Below, piece by piece: positions 48,001 through 60,806 of a DNA stretch of 64,000 bases. Each line of letters begins with the position of its first letter. The stretch's first letter is position 1. Below the pieces are notes generated by a model. It had not been told where the DNA came from. It worked only from the letters and a program-made list of their open reading frames with translations, and ran no database searches. This DNA is from Apostichopus japonicus (Eukaryota; Echinodermata; Holothuroidea; Aspidochirotida; Stichopodidae): NCBI RefSeq assembly GCF_037975245.1, contig NC_092567.1, positions 2,393,714-2,457,713 of the forward strand, read 5' to 3'. A program made the position numbers and the translations under genes.

Positions 48001-50566
48001 CAGACACATCGTGCAGACAAAACGTGTCTGTGTCAAGTTACATTTTTGTTTTTACATATATTCACTAAATCATCATGAAATTATCGGAATAAATGTAACT
48101 ACACGACTTTTTTTCATCCTTCCCACCCAACCACCTTTGCAATTAATTCCATTCCATGTCAATGCTGGATTATTTAGCTAAATCTTTGCACCAGCAAAGA
48201 GAGTTTAAGGCAATGTAACGATGTTTTGTCTTTCACGTACCTCGTAATTGCTCAAATCAAAATACTATGTCGACATTTAACCAATAATTGTAATAGTCAA
48301 TTCATGTAGCCCCCCCCCCCTTTTTTTTCTCCCGTTTTACTCATTACCATCCTCATCAAGAAAAGTTTATTTTTTGAGAAAAAATAGTTGAAATTTGTAT
48401 AAGAAAGAAATCTTGATTTCGAGAAATGCAATGGCAATTTCGAGAGAAACGTACAAGTTTGAGATAAAACGCTAATATTTTTAGTTGAGAAGTCAACATT
48501 TCAATAGTTTAAATTTAAAACAAAAAGAAATCGACATTTTACACGAAGGGAATTAAAGAGGTCGAAATCAATCGAAGAGGTTCTAAATTTTAGAAAAAGT
48601 AGTTTAATGTTGAGAATTTCGGTTATATTACAGATTGCAATTTTAAGACAAATTTGATTTTCAAGAAAAGGGTTTCAATTTTGAAAAAGGGTTGAAATTC
48701 CCAGAAATATTCAAAACTTTCGGGTTAAAATAATTAAAATTTTGATATGGAAATTTTGAAATTGTTCAGTGTTCCATGTGGGTCACAATAATGAAAAAAT
48801 GTGTATTGTTTACTTAATTGGGATGCCCCCCGACCCCCTCCCCAACCAATTCATTTTTTTCTCCCTTCCTACGCCAATCAAGTGATTTGTCACATGTATA
48901 GATATGAGGAAGGGTGTAGAACATAAAGGAGGAGGTACATCTTGTGGCTAATTTGTGTATATTTCTGATTAAGTGCATGAGCGGTAAGTTTGCCTCTCCA
49001 ATCCTGAAAACGGATCGACTCTCCTGTATGGTTTAGTACCCAGTAACGTGGGTTCACATTCCAAAATTCTCCCGATCAATTTAGGAAGGGGAACAAACAT
49101 TTATGGTCAGACTATATGTGGATCCGAAAGTTTTGATGTTGTTGCTGTGGAGTAGTCGTTGAATGCAATTCCATATACGGGGTTGTGGGGGTTCTCCGAC
49201 TGAAATAATTCTGGGGCGTAGTTAGACTATAATTTTAGTCTAAACTTAAATTAAAGTTGTGCTAAAAAATACTAGTGTGAAGTTTAAGAACTGAACTGAC
49301 CGATGTTAAAATCACTATTGTATAATTGCATAAAAAAAAAATCAGAAAATGCAGTCTTGCTCGCGTCCAGTTATTCTGTAAATAGCCGTTGGGTGGACAT
49401 GTTGCCAAACCAGTGTATTATTCCTATATACAATAATGCCTGACAAAGAGGTACACATTATTGCATGTTACCTTCATGTAGCCATGTAACTGATTTTAAT
49501 GGCAGATGCATTGGTTATCTACTACTTGAAATCGGTTTGCAGGACTAGGAGAATGGGACCCCTTCTCAACCCCCATTTTATTATAGGATTTCAAGGGGGG
49601 GGGGGGGAGCAAATCCCAACTGACTTAGGTAGGTCCTACACTATTATGGAAAGGCTAGAGAATTTAAAAATGGCGGAGGTGTGGTCGTTGGCTTGTTGAA
49701 GGCAAATCTCAGTAGCCCCGTCTCCTGAATTCTTTTTGAAAATTGATGTTAACTGGTGCACCCCGAGGCATAATTAGACCACCAATTAGGTCTAAAATTG
49801 GCTCCATACACCATGCAGTTTTACCTATGAACAATGTTTTTGTAAAGTCGTAAGGGGGGGGGGGGGGTGTACACTCGTAGCAGTGGCCTTCTTCTCAGCT
49901 GAATGTAACATTGCCCCCCTCCCACCCCTCCCCGACTTCTATCCAAGTGTATAATTTAGAAATTTTCTGATTAATGTTGAAATACCAAAATACTTTCATC
50001 TCGTCATTTCAAAAGTCTTTAGAAATGATAAAATATTGACTTCTTTGTGAGCTCGTAGTAAACAATATCCTGAAAAGTGCCAAACATGTCTAATTTTCAT
50101 GCTGTCTTGGTGACACTTGTAGTGACGAAATACTATCACGATAGATTTCGCTAGGCGATAGTACGCGTTTTTCTTTGGAACTTACACTAGCCCCTTATCT
50201 TTGCTTTACTGGAATGGTCAAGACCATCAAAATATTTTCATTATTTGCATATTGCGTTTTTATTATATATTTAGTGCCGGACCCCTTTTATATTTGGACT
50301 TCGGAAGATCTGTTGTGAATAGTCAAGATGCCGTCCAAATTGTAATTTGGTGAGTTGCAGTGTAATAACTAAGTATTGTTTTGTCTTTTCCATAAGACTT
50401 ATACGCTACGACCCATAACACGTATACACTTCAAGCGGCTATAGAAGATTCTATGAACGCAAAATTACCAAAAAATTATCGAGGTGCAAAATGATGAATT
50501 GACATTTCGCAGCATACTGTTGAAGACCTCACTCCTAGATACAAGGAATTTGCCATTTTGTTGTAA
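45084..50566. other. Upstream of the first visible NLR-like exon, no exon confirmed
   Basis: 45.1-46.2 kb is very AT-rich. 48.3-48.8 kb is a purine-rich tract with repeated TTGAGA/TTTTGA-type motifs. Homopolymers lie at 48309, 49596 and 49855. An upstream exon for the NLR-like gene must exist but was not identified here. Confidence 0.45.
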
Positions 50567-50574
50567 ATTGCTAT

Positions 50575-52343
50575 CAGTGGCGTAGCCAGGATTTTTTTCA
50601 GTGGGGGGGGGGGCGCTGGGGGGCTTGAACATTTTCTGGGGGGCTTGACCATTTTTTTGTTACTATCTAAGCGGAGCGCCACTATGAGTTGGCGCGCAGC
50701 GTACCGTAAATTTTTAGCTAAAAGGGCCTCCCAGATCGTTGGAAATGACACTTCCCAGGCCTTCTTAGGTGCTCTAAAGTTTTCTCAACATCCTTTATTT
50801 TGAGATACCATGTTATGATATGGTCATCAAAGAGTTTAGTGAAATAGAAAAAAAAAACAATCTGGTAAGTTACTTAGAAATATCATGACAAATCTTTTGT
50901 GAGTTTGACACCGGCATTGACAGTTTTCGACAAATCTGAAAATTGCGTGTGGAAAATAAAGAAAGATTGACTGGGCTTTCAGCCAAGTAACATACTGAAA
51001 TGACCGAACTAGATTGCGTCTAAAATATTATTTGGGTGATAGACTGATTGGCCGGCAGTGGCGGAGCTAGGGGTATTGGTCGGGGGGGGGCGAGAATGGC
51101 CTATAGGGGGGCTTTCGACACTATCTAAGAGGAGCGCCACCACAGGTTGGCGCGGAGCGTACAGATTTTTTTTGAGGAAAGATTTTCCCTAGATTGCCGG
51201 AAATGACTCTTTCCGGGCCTTGCTAATTGGAGGTAAACGAAGAATAAATATGTGTCATCGACATTTGTGACAAGTGGAAGTTTATATGGGTGTTGAAAGT
51301 ACATGCGCTTCATCACAATCCCCGTGGTATCTTTGTGAGTGCTCATGTTTTCGAAAAAAATAGATCGAAAACCCCGTACAGTTCTTGGGAAGAGTTTCGT
51401 ACAACAGAATTAAGTGCCGATAAATTAAATACCGCCGTACGTTAGAGCATTTTGTCAGTAAACTACACCAACAAAATGTGACAAATGTCAATAGGTAGAT
51501 GAGAGTGAAATAAAAAAGACAATAATCGCGAAGTAAAACATGCTTAAAAAGCTGAAAAGGGCGCCAGAAGTTCATTCGAGTCCATCGGGGGGTGGGAGGG
51601 GGGGGGGGTTAGTTCTCAATGATAGTGTTGCCTCCTTTCTTGAAAATTTGGTTTTTAGTGGTTTTAAGAGCATCAGGGTACGTCCCAGAAGTGAAAACCA
51701 GATTGAAAATGTAACAGGGTATTGAGGCAATGACGCAAGCAATGATGTGAGAAACATGTGTATGATGTCAGCATTTTTTACCTATTAACATCTTCTTTGG
51801 CATTCAAGTACCTGGAGACCACCTTTCTATAAGGGTATAGTATTGCTCACTAGCTTGTTTGATCAGTTAATGCGCACTGGTTACAAGATAATGATAGGCT
51901 GTTTGTATTAGTATTTATTTGCATGTTAGGGATTATGGATATTTAAAAAAAAGAGTGACAAAGGCAAAGTTTGCCCGAACAGTCGAACACACAAATTCAG
52001 TAGTAAACATTATGTGTTCTGTAGTCTTGTAGAGCAAGAATTATATTATTCGACGGTCGTTAACATGCGTTTTCAGTACAGTGCGACTACTGTAGACTTC
52101 TCGGCCTATGAGCTATGTCACGTCAGGTTTTCAGCAACTATAGCCTACTGCCGGTCCGCGGTCGAAGGGTCGTTCATGAGTGGTCATCATGGAGATTCGA
52201 GACCATTCAGACCAATGATATATTTTTTTTCGCACATGTAATTTTTTTTCGACACCCAAAATCCCAGTGGGGGGGGGCGACTGGGGGGCGACGAGCTTTC
52301 ATGGGGGGCTGTCGCCCCCACGCCCCCCGTAGCTACGCCACTG
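50575..52343. mobile_element. hAT-type element, 1769 bp
   Basis: Left end CAGTGGCGTAGCCAGG, right end (reverse complement) CAGTGGCGTAGCTACGG. An exact 8 bp duplication ATTGCTAT flanks it (50567-50574, 52344-52351). A second left-end-like sequence, CAGTGGCGGAGCTAGG, begins at 51056 inside it and repeats the same subterminal motif, so the element is either composite or contains a partial related copy. Confidence 0.85.
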
Positions 52344-53004
52344 ATTGCTATTATTTGAATTGGAAGATTGATCATTTATCTGAAAAAGAGGGGTATTTCC
52401 CTCGTGGCCAATGAAACGACTTGAACAAGTCTCATCTTCAAAATCTAAACAAACCAACGACACAGTGTAAAGCAGCGTTTGAAGAACGGTTGTATGGTTG
52501 TACAACTTGTACTTCTCTGTTTGTTTAACGTGATTCCCTGAAGCTACAGTAATGGCTTACTAATATGAAGATATTGCAATATATTCCAGATGGTGATACT
52601 GAAAGAAACAGACTAAGTATATTGCAATTGTCAAAGAAGAAATGTATGTCGTGTTTTCCTTTCATATTGTTTGGCTATGTACCTACAAGGACAGGGACAT
52701 CATAACGTTGAAGTTATGGCTTAGGTCTTCTTTAGTCATATAAGAAAAGTGCAGCCTAACGATGGCCTAGTCCAATGGTTTTAATGACAACATTCAAAAG
52801 TTCGCAATGCCAGCATAAAGCGTGTCCTAGGATCAGCACAATGTAGGACTAGCTGAAATATGGTGATGCTAGCCTGTTAGTTGGTTACAAGTTGAAGGAG
52901 AGGGTTTCCTCCCTCAGAATACTGATCACATTAGTTTATTGAGGAAGTGTTCTACATTTGCGAGATCATCCAACTACTGTATCTGAAAGGTTTTATTCAA
53001 CAAA

Positions 53005-53285
53005 GTGGCTAAATATTCTTACGACTAGTTGTAACAATAATACCCTTTTGCACATGCACAGTTGCTATTTTTACGACTAGGAGTACTTTTTTTACGACCA
53101 GGAGAAACAATAATTTCCGGTTAGGGTTAGGTTTAGGGTAAGGGTTGGATTGAGTGTTAGAGTTAGGGTTAGGGTTACCCCTACTACATGCGTAGTTGCT
53201 TTATTTACTTTTAATTCGCATGAATTCGCCGATGTTGTAAGAATAGTTTATAAATAATTGTTACGACTAGTTGTAAGAATAGCCA
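53005..53285. repeat. Interstitial telomere-like block flanked by direct repeats
   Basis: 53120-53178 holds degenerate TTAGGG repeats (GGTTAGGGTTAGG, AGTTAGGGTTAGGGTTA). It is flanked by identical TTACGACTAGTTGTAA at 53019-53034 and 53261-53276, itself close to a palindrome, with partial TTACGACTAG copies between. A transposon carrying telomere-like sequence is the simplest reading. Confidence 0.7.
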
Positions 53286-53308
53286 CTGCCTTTATTCAAA
53301 CTATGTAG

Positions 53309-53614
53309 TCATAAAAACCTACTCTTAAAGTACTCTGGAGTTGTTTCCTCTCCTGGTATATTGTAGATGTAAGTACTAACCTGCCAGTGAGTAAAGGTCA
53401 AATGAAGTGCAAGGTTTTCCAGAGATTGAGATTCAATATCCCATATCATATACAAACATTTTTGTAGTTTGTCACCCATAATACTGCAGTGCTTTAGACT
53501 TCCCTTGCTGGTCAAAGACAACCCATTATTGGAACATATCCAGAATTTCCAGGGTTTGTGCTGGTAATGCTCAGTTCCTATTGACGTATCTTTAGCTTCA
53601 ATATCACAGATCAA
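53309..53614 (-). pseudogene. LRR-like remnant, possibly of an NLR gene
   Basis: A minus-strand frame of about 100 codons contains NNGLSLTSKGSLKHCSIMGD, KLQKC, IESQSLENLALHLT and YNIPGEETTPEYFK, which have LRR spacing and resemble, from memory, echinoderm NLR repeats. There is no good acceptor/donor pair at either end and the frame stops soon after. It lies on the same strand as, and 8.2 kb upstream of, the LRR exon at 44875-45083. Pseudogene is preferred; an exon cannot be excluded. Confidence 0.38.
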
Positions 53615-54924
53615 TTATATGCACCTTTACATAATTTACTTACTAAAGGTGTAGGGGTCTTTTACAACTAACATTTAAAGTTGATTGCTCACAAAGACTG
53701 CTGTAGTGTCACGTTGCTATCTGAATGCAAAAGTTCCTAAGAACTTTCAAAAAGCTTCAGAAACCAAACACTAATCACTAACATAAAATGATCAATGATT
53801 GGATCAAAGTGGAACTGCTACCATGGGTTTTCTTTGTAAGTGAAAATACTGTATTGAAGATTTGGAGAGCTTTGCATTACCCTTGTAAGTCCAGCCACTA
53901 TAAAGACTATAAACACAATTGGAAATACTTCCTACTAATCTGAGAATGTACAGCTGTGAATAAAGAATTGTCACTTATGCTTGTTTAAATTTTAAACATT
54001 GCTGAGCCAGTCACTGCAGTTGGATTTAAGAAATCTAATTGGTCTCAAGACTGATCTTACTTCGGCGACTAAGTACGGTAGCTTAAGAAAATATATGTGT
54101 CCCCAAATTTCAAAATTTGGAATTTGCTTTCTCAATATTTGGAATTTATATCTCACAAACTTTTAACTCAAAATTTTGAGGTTATAAGTGTCTTCATCTG
54201 CCAAATTTGTAGAAAGAACTAACCATATTGTATGGCTATTGACCAGCTGAACAGGGTACTTTATAAACCTTTGGTGATCTAAAATCTAGAAAGAGACCCC
54301 CCCCCCCTCCCGAGAGTGATGTAACTAGGTCAATGTAGCCAATGCAGTCTCGAGGGCCTGGTGCCATTAAATAAAGAAAAATAATATGAAAACACATCCA
54401 CCAAAGCTGACACACTAAATTAGATACAATTACAGTTTCTCCTAATGAGTGGAAATTCAAAAGACATTCTGTCCTCAATACGAAAGAGAGGTGCGAAATC
54501 TCACAAATTTCTCAGTCAAGCCCAAACCATGCATGGTTGGGTTTGTGTGAGGTTGGACTATCCTTTGGGAGCTCATTTATATCACTGCACTACACCTCTA
54601 TATGCAACTTCCACTGACAACGGACAATCCGGTTCAAGTTTAATAGTTTACTGGTTAATTGTTTTTACACTTACCTGGTTATTGGAAACTGTAGTGTACT
54701 TTCCTTCATCTGGATTGTATTCTCTGTGAATGTCCATGTATACAGGGTAGTAAGCCAGAGACATACACATATCTATTTCTGACCGAAATTCTCAAGATCT
54801 ACTATCAGTAAAACTTGATTCTCATTCACATCATTTACTTTTCTCTTCATTAGGTTAACTAGCTTTATCCTGAAGCGAGCTACAGTATTAGTGGATCACC
54901 TACTCCACCTGTAGTTACCAGTTT

Positions 54925-55070
54925 TTTATGGAAGTGTTCATACTGTGCTGACAAGGACAATGAGTGGGTCATCATCTGATATTTCTTCCATGTAATGGTA
55001 ATAACATTAATGGTTAGTATAGAACAGTGATAGTAATGTTTCAACAACCTCTGGTAGATTTTCATGGATT
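54925..55070 (-). pseudogene. Coding remnant with two stops, possible NLR
   Basis: Read on the minus strand: ENLPEVVETLLSLFYTNH, stop, CYYHYMEEISDDDPLIVLVS, TV, stop, TLP. The composition is protein-like and the segment lies in the expected order before the LRR-like remnant at 53.3-53.6 kb. No GT/AG boundaries were found. Confidence 0.35.
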
Positions 55071-55684
55071 AATCCAGTAATTGGTATGTTTGTAGTGAGC
55101 TTGCCATGACACAATAGGCCCACAAACACCCTCTGGTACGTTTTAACCATTTGTCAAACTGAAATAAAAATTGCCTCCGAGACTCATATTAATAAATTCT
55201 TCTAGAACTCCTGACACTTCTAGAATGGTAAGACTGGAAGAAAACTTGTTGGTTCTGTAAGAAAGTAGCTTGGTTTACCTACAAATATGTCTTCTGTTTA
55301 GGTATTTATTTTCTTCAGATTAAAAGCCAAAACTTCAAGTTACAATTTTAGATATTCCAAAATACTGTTGAAACATTAAAGAAGTCAACTCAGTCTATAT
55401 CGCTGAACTATGTGTTAGAGGTGTTTGTAATGAACACTCCATCAAAAAAGAAAACCTTGATTAAGTTAGATAAGTCACACATAGGTCACACAACTATGGA
55501 TATATTCTTGAACTTTAATGTACTTTGTTTGTTATGATGTTATTTACTGTAGTACAGTACAGTTGACTGTTTTAAGCATTTGCTTAAATATTAGAAAAAT
55601 ATGATTCAAACGAAATTGGACAGTAAAATGGAAATCACCTCAACCTTTGGTATTCATCTCAAGGTGTCTATCATATCAGCTGAA

Positions 55685-55790
55685 GATGATGGCTAGGTTT
55701 GCTTCTCCAATATTTCTTTGATATTTTTCTCCAAACTCCTGATAAACTGTCGCATACCAGAACATTGTAAGATTAACAATCACATCCTGT
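55685..55790 (-). pseudogene. Coding-like remnant of unknown identity
   Basis: Minus-strand frame MFWYATVYQEFGEKYQRNIG then EANLAIIFS, a stop, and YDRHLEMNTK. It may be the upstream part of the same broken gene as the two remnants at 54.9 and 53.3 kb. Family not recognised. Confidence 0.25.
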
Positions 55791-56626
55791 TAGGCTAAAG
55801 AAGCATCATTCAAGTAAGGTGTACACAAAACCAGTAACATGAGAACCAGTGACATTGAGGGCCAGGCACAGTTCCATGCACAATTGTGTCATCAGATCCA
55901 CTTTTGTTAAGTCTTTGTTTATCCAAAGTTGAAAATATCATTTTTTATCACATATTTCACTGGGCACTTAGCACCAGGACAGCACCGAACAACAAGTTAT
56001 GAAATAACAGTATATGTCACAGTTTGCAGATAGAAAAAATATGTACTTTAACTCAAATAATTATAGTGAAATGTCTTCATTTCAGAAATCCTACAAATTC
56101 ATCAACCTATAGACAGTACAGTGAACCAATGGTTCCTAAATTATGTGACCAGAATCCTTCATCATGTTTTCTTCAGGCTCCATTCTATTTCAGGGTTGCC
56201 TTGTTATAACTTTTGTTTCTCAAATGAATATTAATCAGACTGGATTGCCAGTGGTATTGCTTAAAGTACTGAAGATTCAATGCTTGTCTCAATTTCAAAT
56301 TAATGTTTCTTTATATTTCAATTAGTTGGTATTAGGTGAGCTGCATATACACTGTGGGAAGCATTATGAGACCTTGAACTCATCTTGTACAGTCTGTAGA
56401 TTTGTATTCTAGTTACATTAGTTTCTTTACATTGTTATTATAATTATAACTGAGTAATTTGTTTTGAAACTACAATAGCATAACATATGTTTATAGTAGC
56501 TGTGTTCTGTGTTTGACAATGTTACATGATAGAATGCAGCTACTTGCAGACCGGGTGATGACAATTTACATGAATAATAACATTATAAGTGACGACCAAA
56601 TGTATTTTGTTTTTTCTCATCATCAG

Positions 56627-59600
56627 GTAAACTGGAATTATTCAGTACTGAGATCAGCCTGTTTAGGGATTTACCAGTTTCATATCCGGATAACAGCTCT
56701 TGGAAGAAATGTGTACAGTTTACATGAGCAGGGTAATGATTGTATGGTCCACCACCTGATTTTTACCCCACCCACCCCTCCCCCTCTTCCATGAGAATGC
56801 AAGTGTTTAATTGCATATTTTTACTCCATGACGTATCAGATGATCCCTCAAGGGAAATTTCCACACCGGAAAGTCTATCATCCAGTCATGGAGGTATTGA
56901 GAATTGCACTATGACAAGCAACAGTTTATGATTCTATCACAGAAGATCATACAACACAATATGACAAGTTCTTGTAGGATCCAGCATGTTTTGTCATCTG
57001 AAATCCTTAATGCAGTTGTATTATTTTTATGTTCTTAAAGCTAGTCTGTAATTGAGTAATTATGTTATAAGAGTGTGTTTGGGTAGAGGGGGGGGGGGGT
57101 GCATCAGGTTGCTATCTATTGGCAAAGTTAGAAATTAAGTTACTGGGAAAGTTGTGAAAGCAAAAACAACAACATTTATGTAATAGAGCAGCTTCTGCTT
57201 CACACTTATATAACAATAGTTTGACAAAAGGAATCTAGACCAGTAATTAGGCCTAACTTTGCTTGACTTCAAAGTAACAGAATTACAAATTTGGTGTTCA
57301 TACAAAGATGAACAACTTCATTGGCCTGCTGCACCAAATAACGTTAAAAGTACCAATTAGAATGTGTGCTGATCACTTTAGTCTAATCCAAAGGATCGCA
57401 AACATGTTACCAAGTTTTGCCTTTTGTTTTCTTATGGATAAATTTCCAAAAATTATTCAACTTTAAAATAAAAGCGCCTTGCAATAAAATGAATGAACTT
57501 GTGATTATTGAGTCATTTTAGTATATAAGCTTGTGTATCTGTGAGCAATGGAATAACTGTTGAGTAAATATTAAAAAGGCAAACTCAAAAACAAGGGATT
57601 TTATCGTTTGCATTAAAACATCTAGTTCAGATATGATTCTTATAGTCTTTGTCTTTATCTCCTCATTAGGTAAATGTGGATTAATCTTTCTTGAGACGAT
57701 CTTTGGGGGTCACATGACGTGGATCTTGCACAGAATGGCTTACAATATGCTGATGGTAATGATTAGTGTATAATTAGTGTATAGCAGGACTGGTAAGCTG
57801 GGTTGTAGTTATAATTAGATTTGATTCTGAAGTAGAAAGTGATTTTGTTACTGCCTAATCCTGGTGGAACAGTAATTGTATTGAATCTTGCTTGATCAGC
57901 AAACTTCCTAAGGGCCTAGGGAAGAAAATAATGGCTTCAGTCTAACATACATACACCATATATTAGGCAATACATGTCATACATTGTATTGCTTACCATT
58001 GTGTAAAAGTACACAAAGAGGTGTATGTGTTTAGTATACTGGGTCCATTTTTTCTTTTGTGTAGCCATCATAAATTAAGGAACAAAATATTCAGATGACT
58101 TGATCCCTTCTAATTTTTCAGTCAGTCATAGTGTTGGGTGGCAGGTAATGGTAGTAATCAGTCTTAACAGCGCAGCCAGACTCCTCTGGATTGTCAGCCT
58201 AATTGCCGCAAATAATAGCCAGTAATATGTATGGCAGGCTCATAAACAATCAATTTAATTCATAAGTGCATGTGCCCTAACAATTAAATAGAGTCACAGC
58301 ACACAAAGTGAGACCCATACACACACTAAGTTAGAACCATACCCACAGTAAGTTAGAACCATGTAGAATGACTAACAGGAACCATAAAAATCTGTTTCCA
58401 TCCTAACCTTTCCTACCCTTCCCCTTTCAGTACATCTAAAACCCAATAAAATTGATGGCAAATTTAAATCTGAAGATAATCTAGGTTTTATGTCATTTGT
58501 CAATGAGTTATATACCAAGGGATTAAAATGGAAGTCTAGTGGGTTTACTGTAATGTGTGGATATGTCGTTGTCAGTGAGTAATACAAGACATGCATGTAG
58601 CTTCTGGACCCTATGCATGTCCTCAGAGTAAAAACCAAAGTAATTTAGAATTCCATTCTTAGCCATTGGTAAATAGTGTTGAATGATTTTCTTAATGTGT
58701 TGTCTTAGATGTACATTACTTGCACTTCAACTATATTACTGGCCATTTAAGAGATATTTCCAGCAAACTCCAGCAGATGTGTTTTCTACATTTATTTTCT
58801 GTTGCAATACTATAAAAGATAGCTCACAAAGCTGGTAGAAAATTTCCAGCAATTGTCAAAAGATGTTATTTATCGGGGCGGGGGGGGGGGGTGGCTACAC
58901 AAATCTTGGGAGGTAACATGGAGTTTGATCAGTCACCACTACAAGTGTTGTAATTGCTTACATCAGATGTAAACATATTCCTAAAAACAATATATTTTCT
59001 GCCCTGAGATTACAGCTCTATAAGACACAAGGGAAGATGTTGATGTATGTTACAAAAATGATCACAGACCTTATGAATTTTCTCCTTGATAAATCTAGTG
59101 AATGGAAAGTTGAATTATTGTGTATTTTCTCTTTAACTTCCAGGTGACACAGTTTCTTCTGTACATTTCCTCCAAGAAAGTGAAAGAAAAAGTCAAGCTG
59201 GGACACATCACTGATGACATAACTTCCTTTGTGGATGTGAGTCTGGTGAGACTTTACATAATAATTTCTCAACAGTCAGTTTGTGAAATTGTAATGGGCT
59301 GTGTTGGACACCTTTGATGAAATCTACAGGCCATATGTAGGTGAAGACAGCTTGCCTAATTAGCTCTATAAATAACATCAAATGACATTTTTAAGATTCC
59401 ACTTGTTTAATTGTGTAGAGCTAACAAACTTGACTAAACACAACTACTATTGTGTAGTATGCAGTGGTGCATGGAAGATTTCTGTAAAGTGGAGACAGCT
59501 ACTGATAGATACCTAAATTAACAGTTCATCAGAAAACTCCAACTTCTGTAGAAAATAAAGATTGCCCAAATGCCAGGCAAGGTAAGTTTTTTTGTAGTAT

Positions 59601-60481
59601 GTACCTTGGTCTGATTATGATTATTATTAGTTTTACAGTCTTGTACAGGGCCGAGGCCCTTTCAAACGACTTTTACAACTTGACCCTGGTCATTGGTAAG
59701 TTGTCACACCTACACACCAAAGTGTGCACAATTCAATCAATCTCTCCTTAGGCACCACAATCACATGTCCTCGGGGGGACTTCCCATAGGGTGCAGCCAC
59801 AAACTGGCGCACACAACTATATTTACAAGTCCCCATTTATACACCTGGGTGAAGAGAGGCAATGGAGATAAAGCACCTTGCCCAAGGACGCAATGCAATG
59901 ATCTGGCCAGGGCTCGAACCTGTAATCCTTAGAACAATCCACTGCCTTAACCACTTGACCACAACGCCCTCCCAGGGATGTGTTTGAAATTAAGAAACTA
60001 TAAAGTCGTTGAATTTATATGTGCATTGTCACCTGTGGGATACTCCCAAGATTATCTGGCATGCTGTAACATATCAACCTGAACTTATTATCAGCATATT
60101 GAGTTACCATGCAGGTACATAGACAGTCACAGTTTGTTGGGTATCCAGGACTAAATTGATGAATGCTGAATTCCATATTTCTTAAATGAAATACTCTTGT
60201 TGAGATCAATCAGTTACATAGAACTGTGCTATACATATAGTGAATTCATATGTGAGAACCATTGTGTATAGGGTAGCCAGCAATTTGACAGTCATCGGAT
60301 ACCAATGGCTTTAAATTTGCTACCATTTCTAATAAATAAATATATGTTGCCATATGTCTATCTAAGGATTCTAATTGCTGTCCACAACTTAAAGTAAGCT
60401 GTGGTCAGTCAACAATATTGTTTTGCCATGTTTTAACATTAATTTATGTTATGTTTTCAGTGTCGAGAGAGAGAGGAGTAG
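56627..60481 (+). CDS. Tentative plus-strand gene, 3' exons, unknown product
   Basis: Candidate exons 56627-56732, 56840-56893, 57670-57755, 59144-59236 and 60461-60481 have AG/GT borders and their phases fit (35 codons plus one base, then 54, 86, 93 bases, then CREREE and TAG). The best single exon is 59144-59236 (acceptor AACTTCCAG, donor GTGAGT), encoding VTQFLLYISSKKVKEKVKLG then HITDDITSFVD. The 56840 exon is Ser/Pro-rich. No domain was recognised. With many possible splice sites the chain may be partly chance, especially its first three members. Confidence 0.3.
59144..59236 (+). CDS. Best-supported exon of the tentative plus-strand gene
   Basis: A pyrimidine-rich TTTTCTCTTTAACTTCCAG acceptor and a consensus GTGAGT donor bracket 31 codons without a stop; codon content is lysine-rich and protein-like. 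It continues in phase to a short terminal exon at 60461 (acceptor TTTTCAG) ending in TAG. Confidence 0.42.
59612..59975 (-). mobile_element. tRNA-derived SINE with conserved central domain
   Basis: On the minus strand the head has box A TGGTCAAGTGGTTAAGGC (59962-59945) and box B GGTTCGAGCC (59920-59911). The body includes TGCGTCCTTGGGCAAGGTGC and CACCCAGGTGTATAAATGGG, a central domain that recurs in SINEs of many marine invertebrates. The tail is AATAATAATCATAATCAG. It lies in the last intron of the tentative plus-strand gene, in the opposite orientation. Confidence 0.75.
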
Positions 60482-60800
60482 CAGAACCTGTTCAGTTGCT
60501 GTCCAATCCACAATATTACTCTTGTGAAACAATCCTTAATATTATTGTAACTGAAGCTCTCTGATGCTTGCCATACACCAGACCGGCATCACTTTACAAA
60601 CTTAAGAGAATTCTTATGCGTTGAATCTTAGCCATTTATTTCTGTTAACCCTACATATATTATTATCATATTCTATGTATCTGTTTATTCTGTTCTATGT
60701 TCTCTTCTGGTCACATTCCACCCTCATGTTTCTTGGTTTACTATATATGGTTATATTTATTATTCTGTCAATACTGCTGTTATACAATGTTGGTCTTCGT

Positions 60801-60806
60801 AATAAA
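60801..60806 (+). promoter_or_regulatory. Candidate polyadenylation signal AATAAA
   Basis: AATAAA lies about 320 bases after the TAG at 60479-60481 of the tentative plus-strand gene, in AT-rich 3' UTR-like sequence. Confidence 0.3.

Noticed and set aside
56513-56794. 93-codon plus-strand frame read straight through the donor at 56732
   Set aside because: The extension past 56732 is proline-rich low-complexity sequence and the upstream part has no support.
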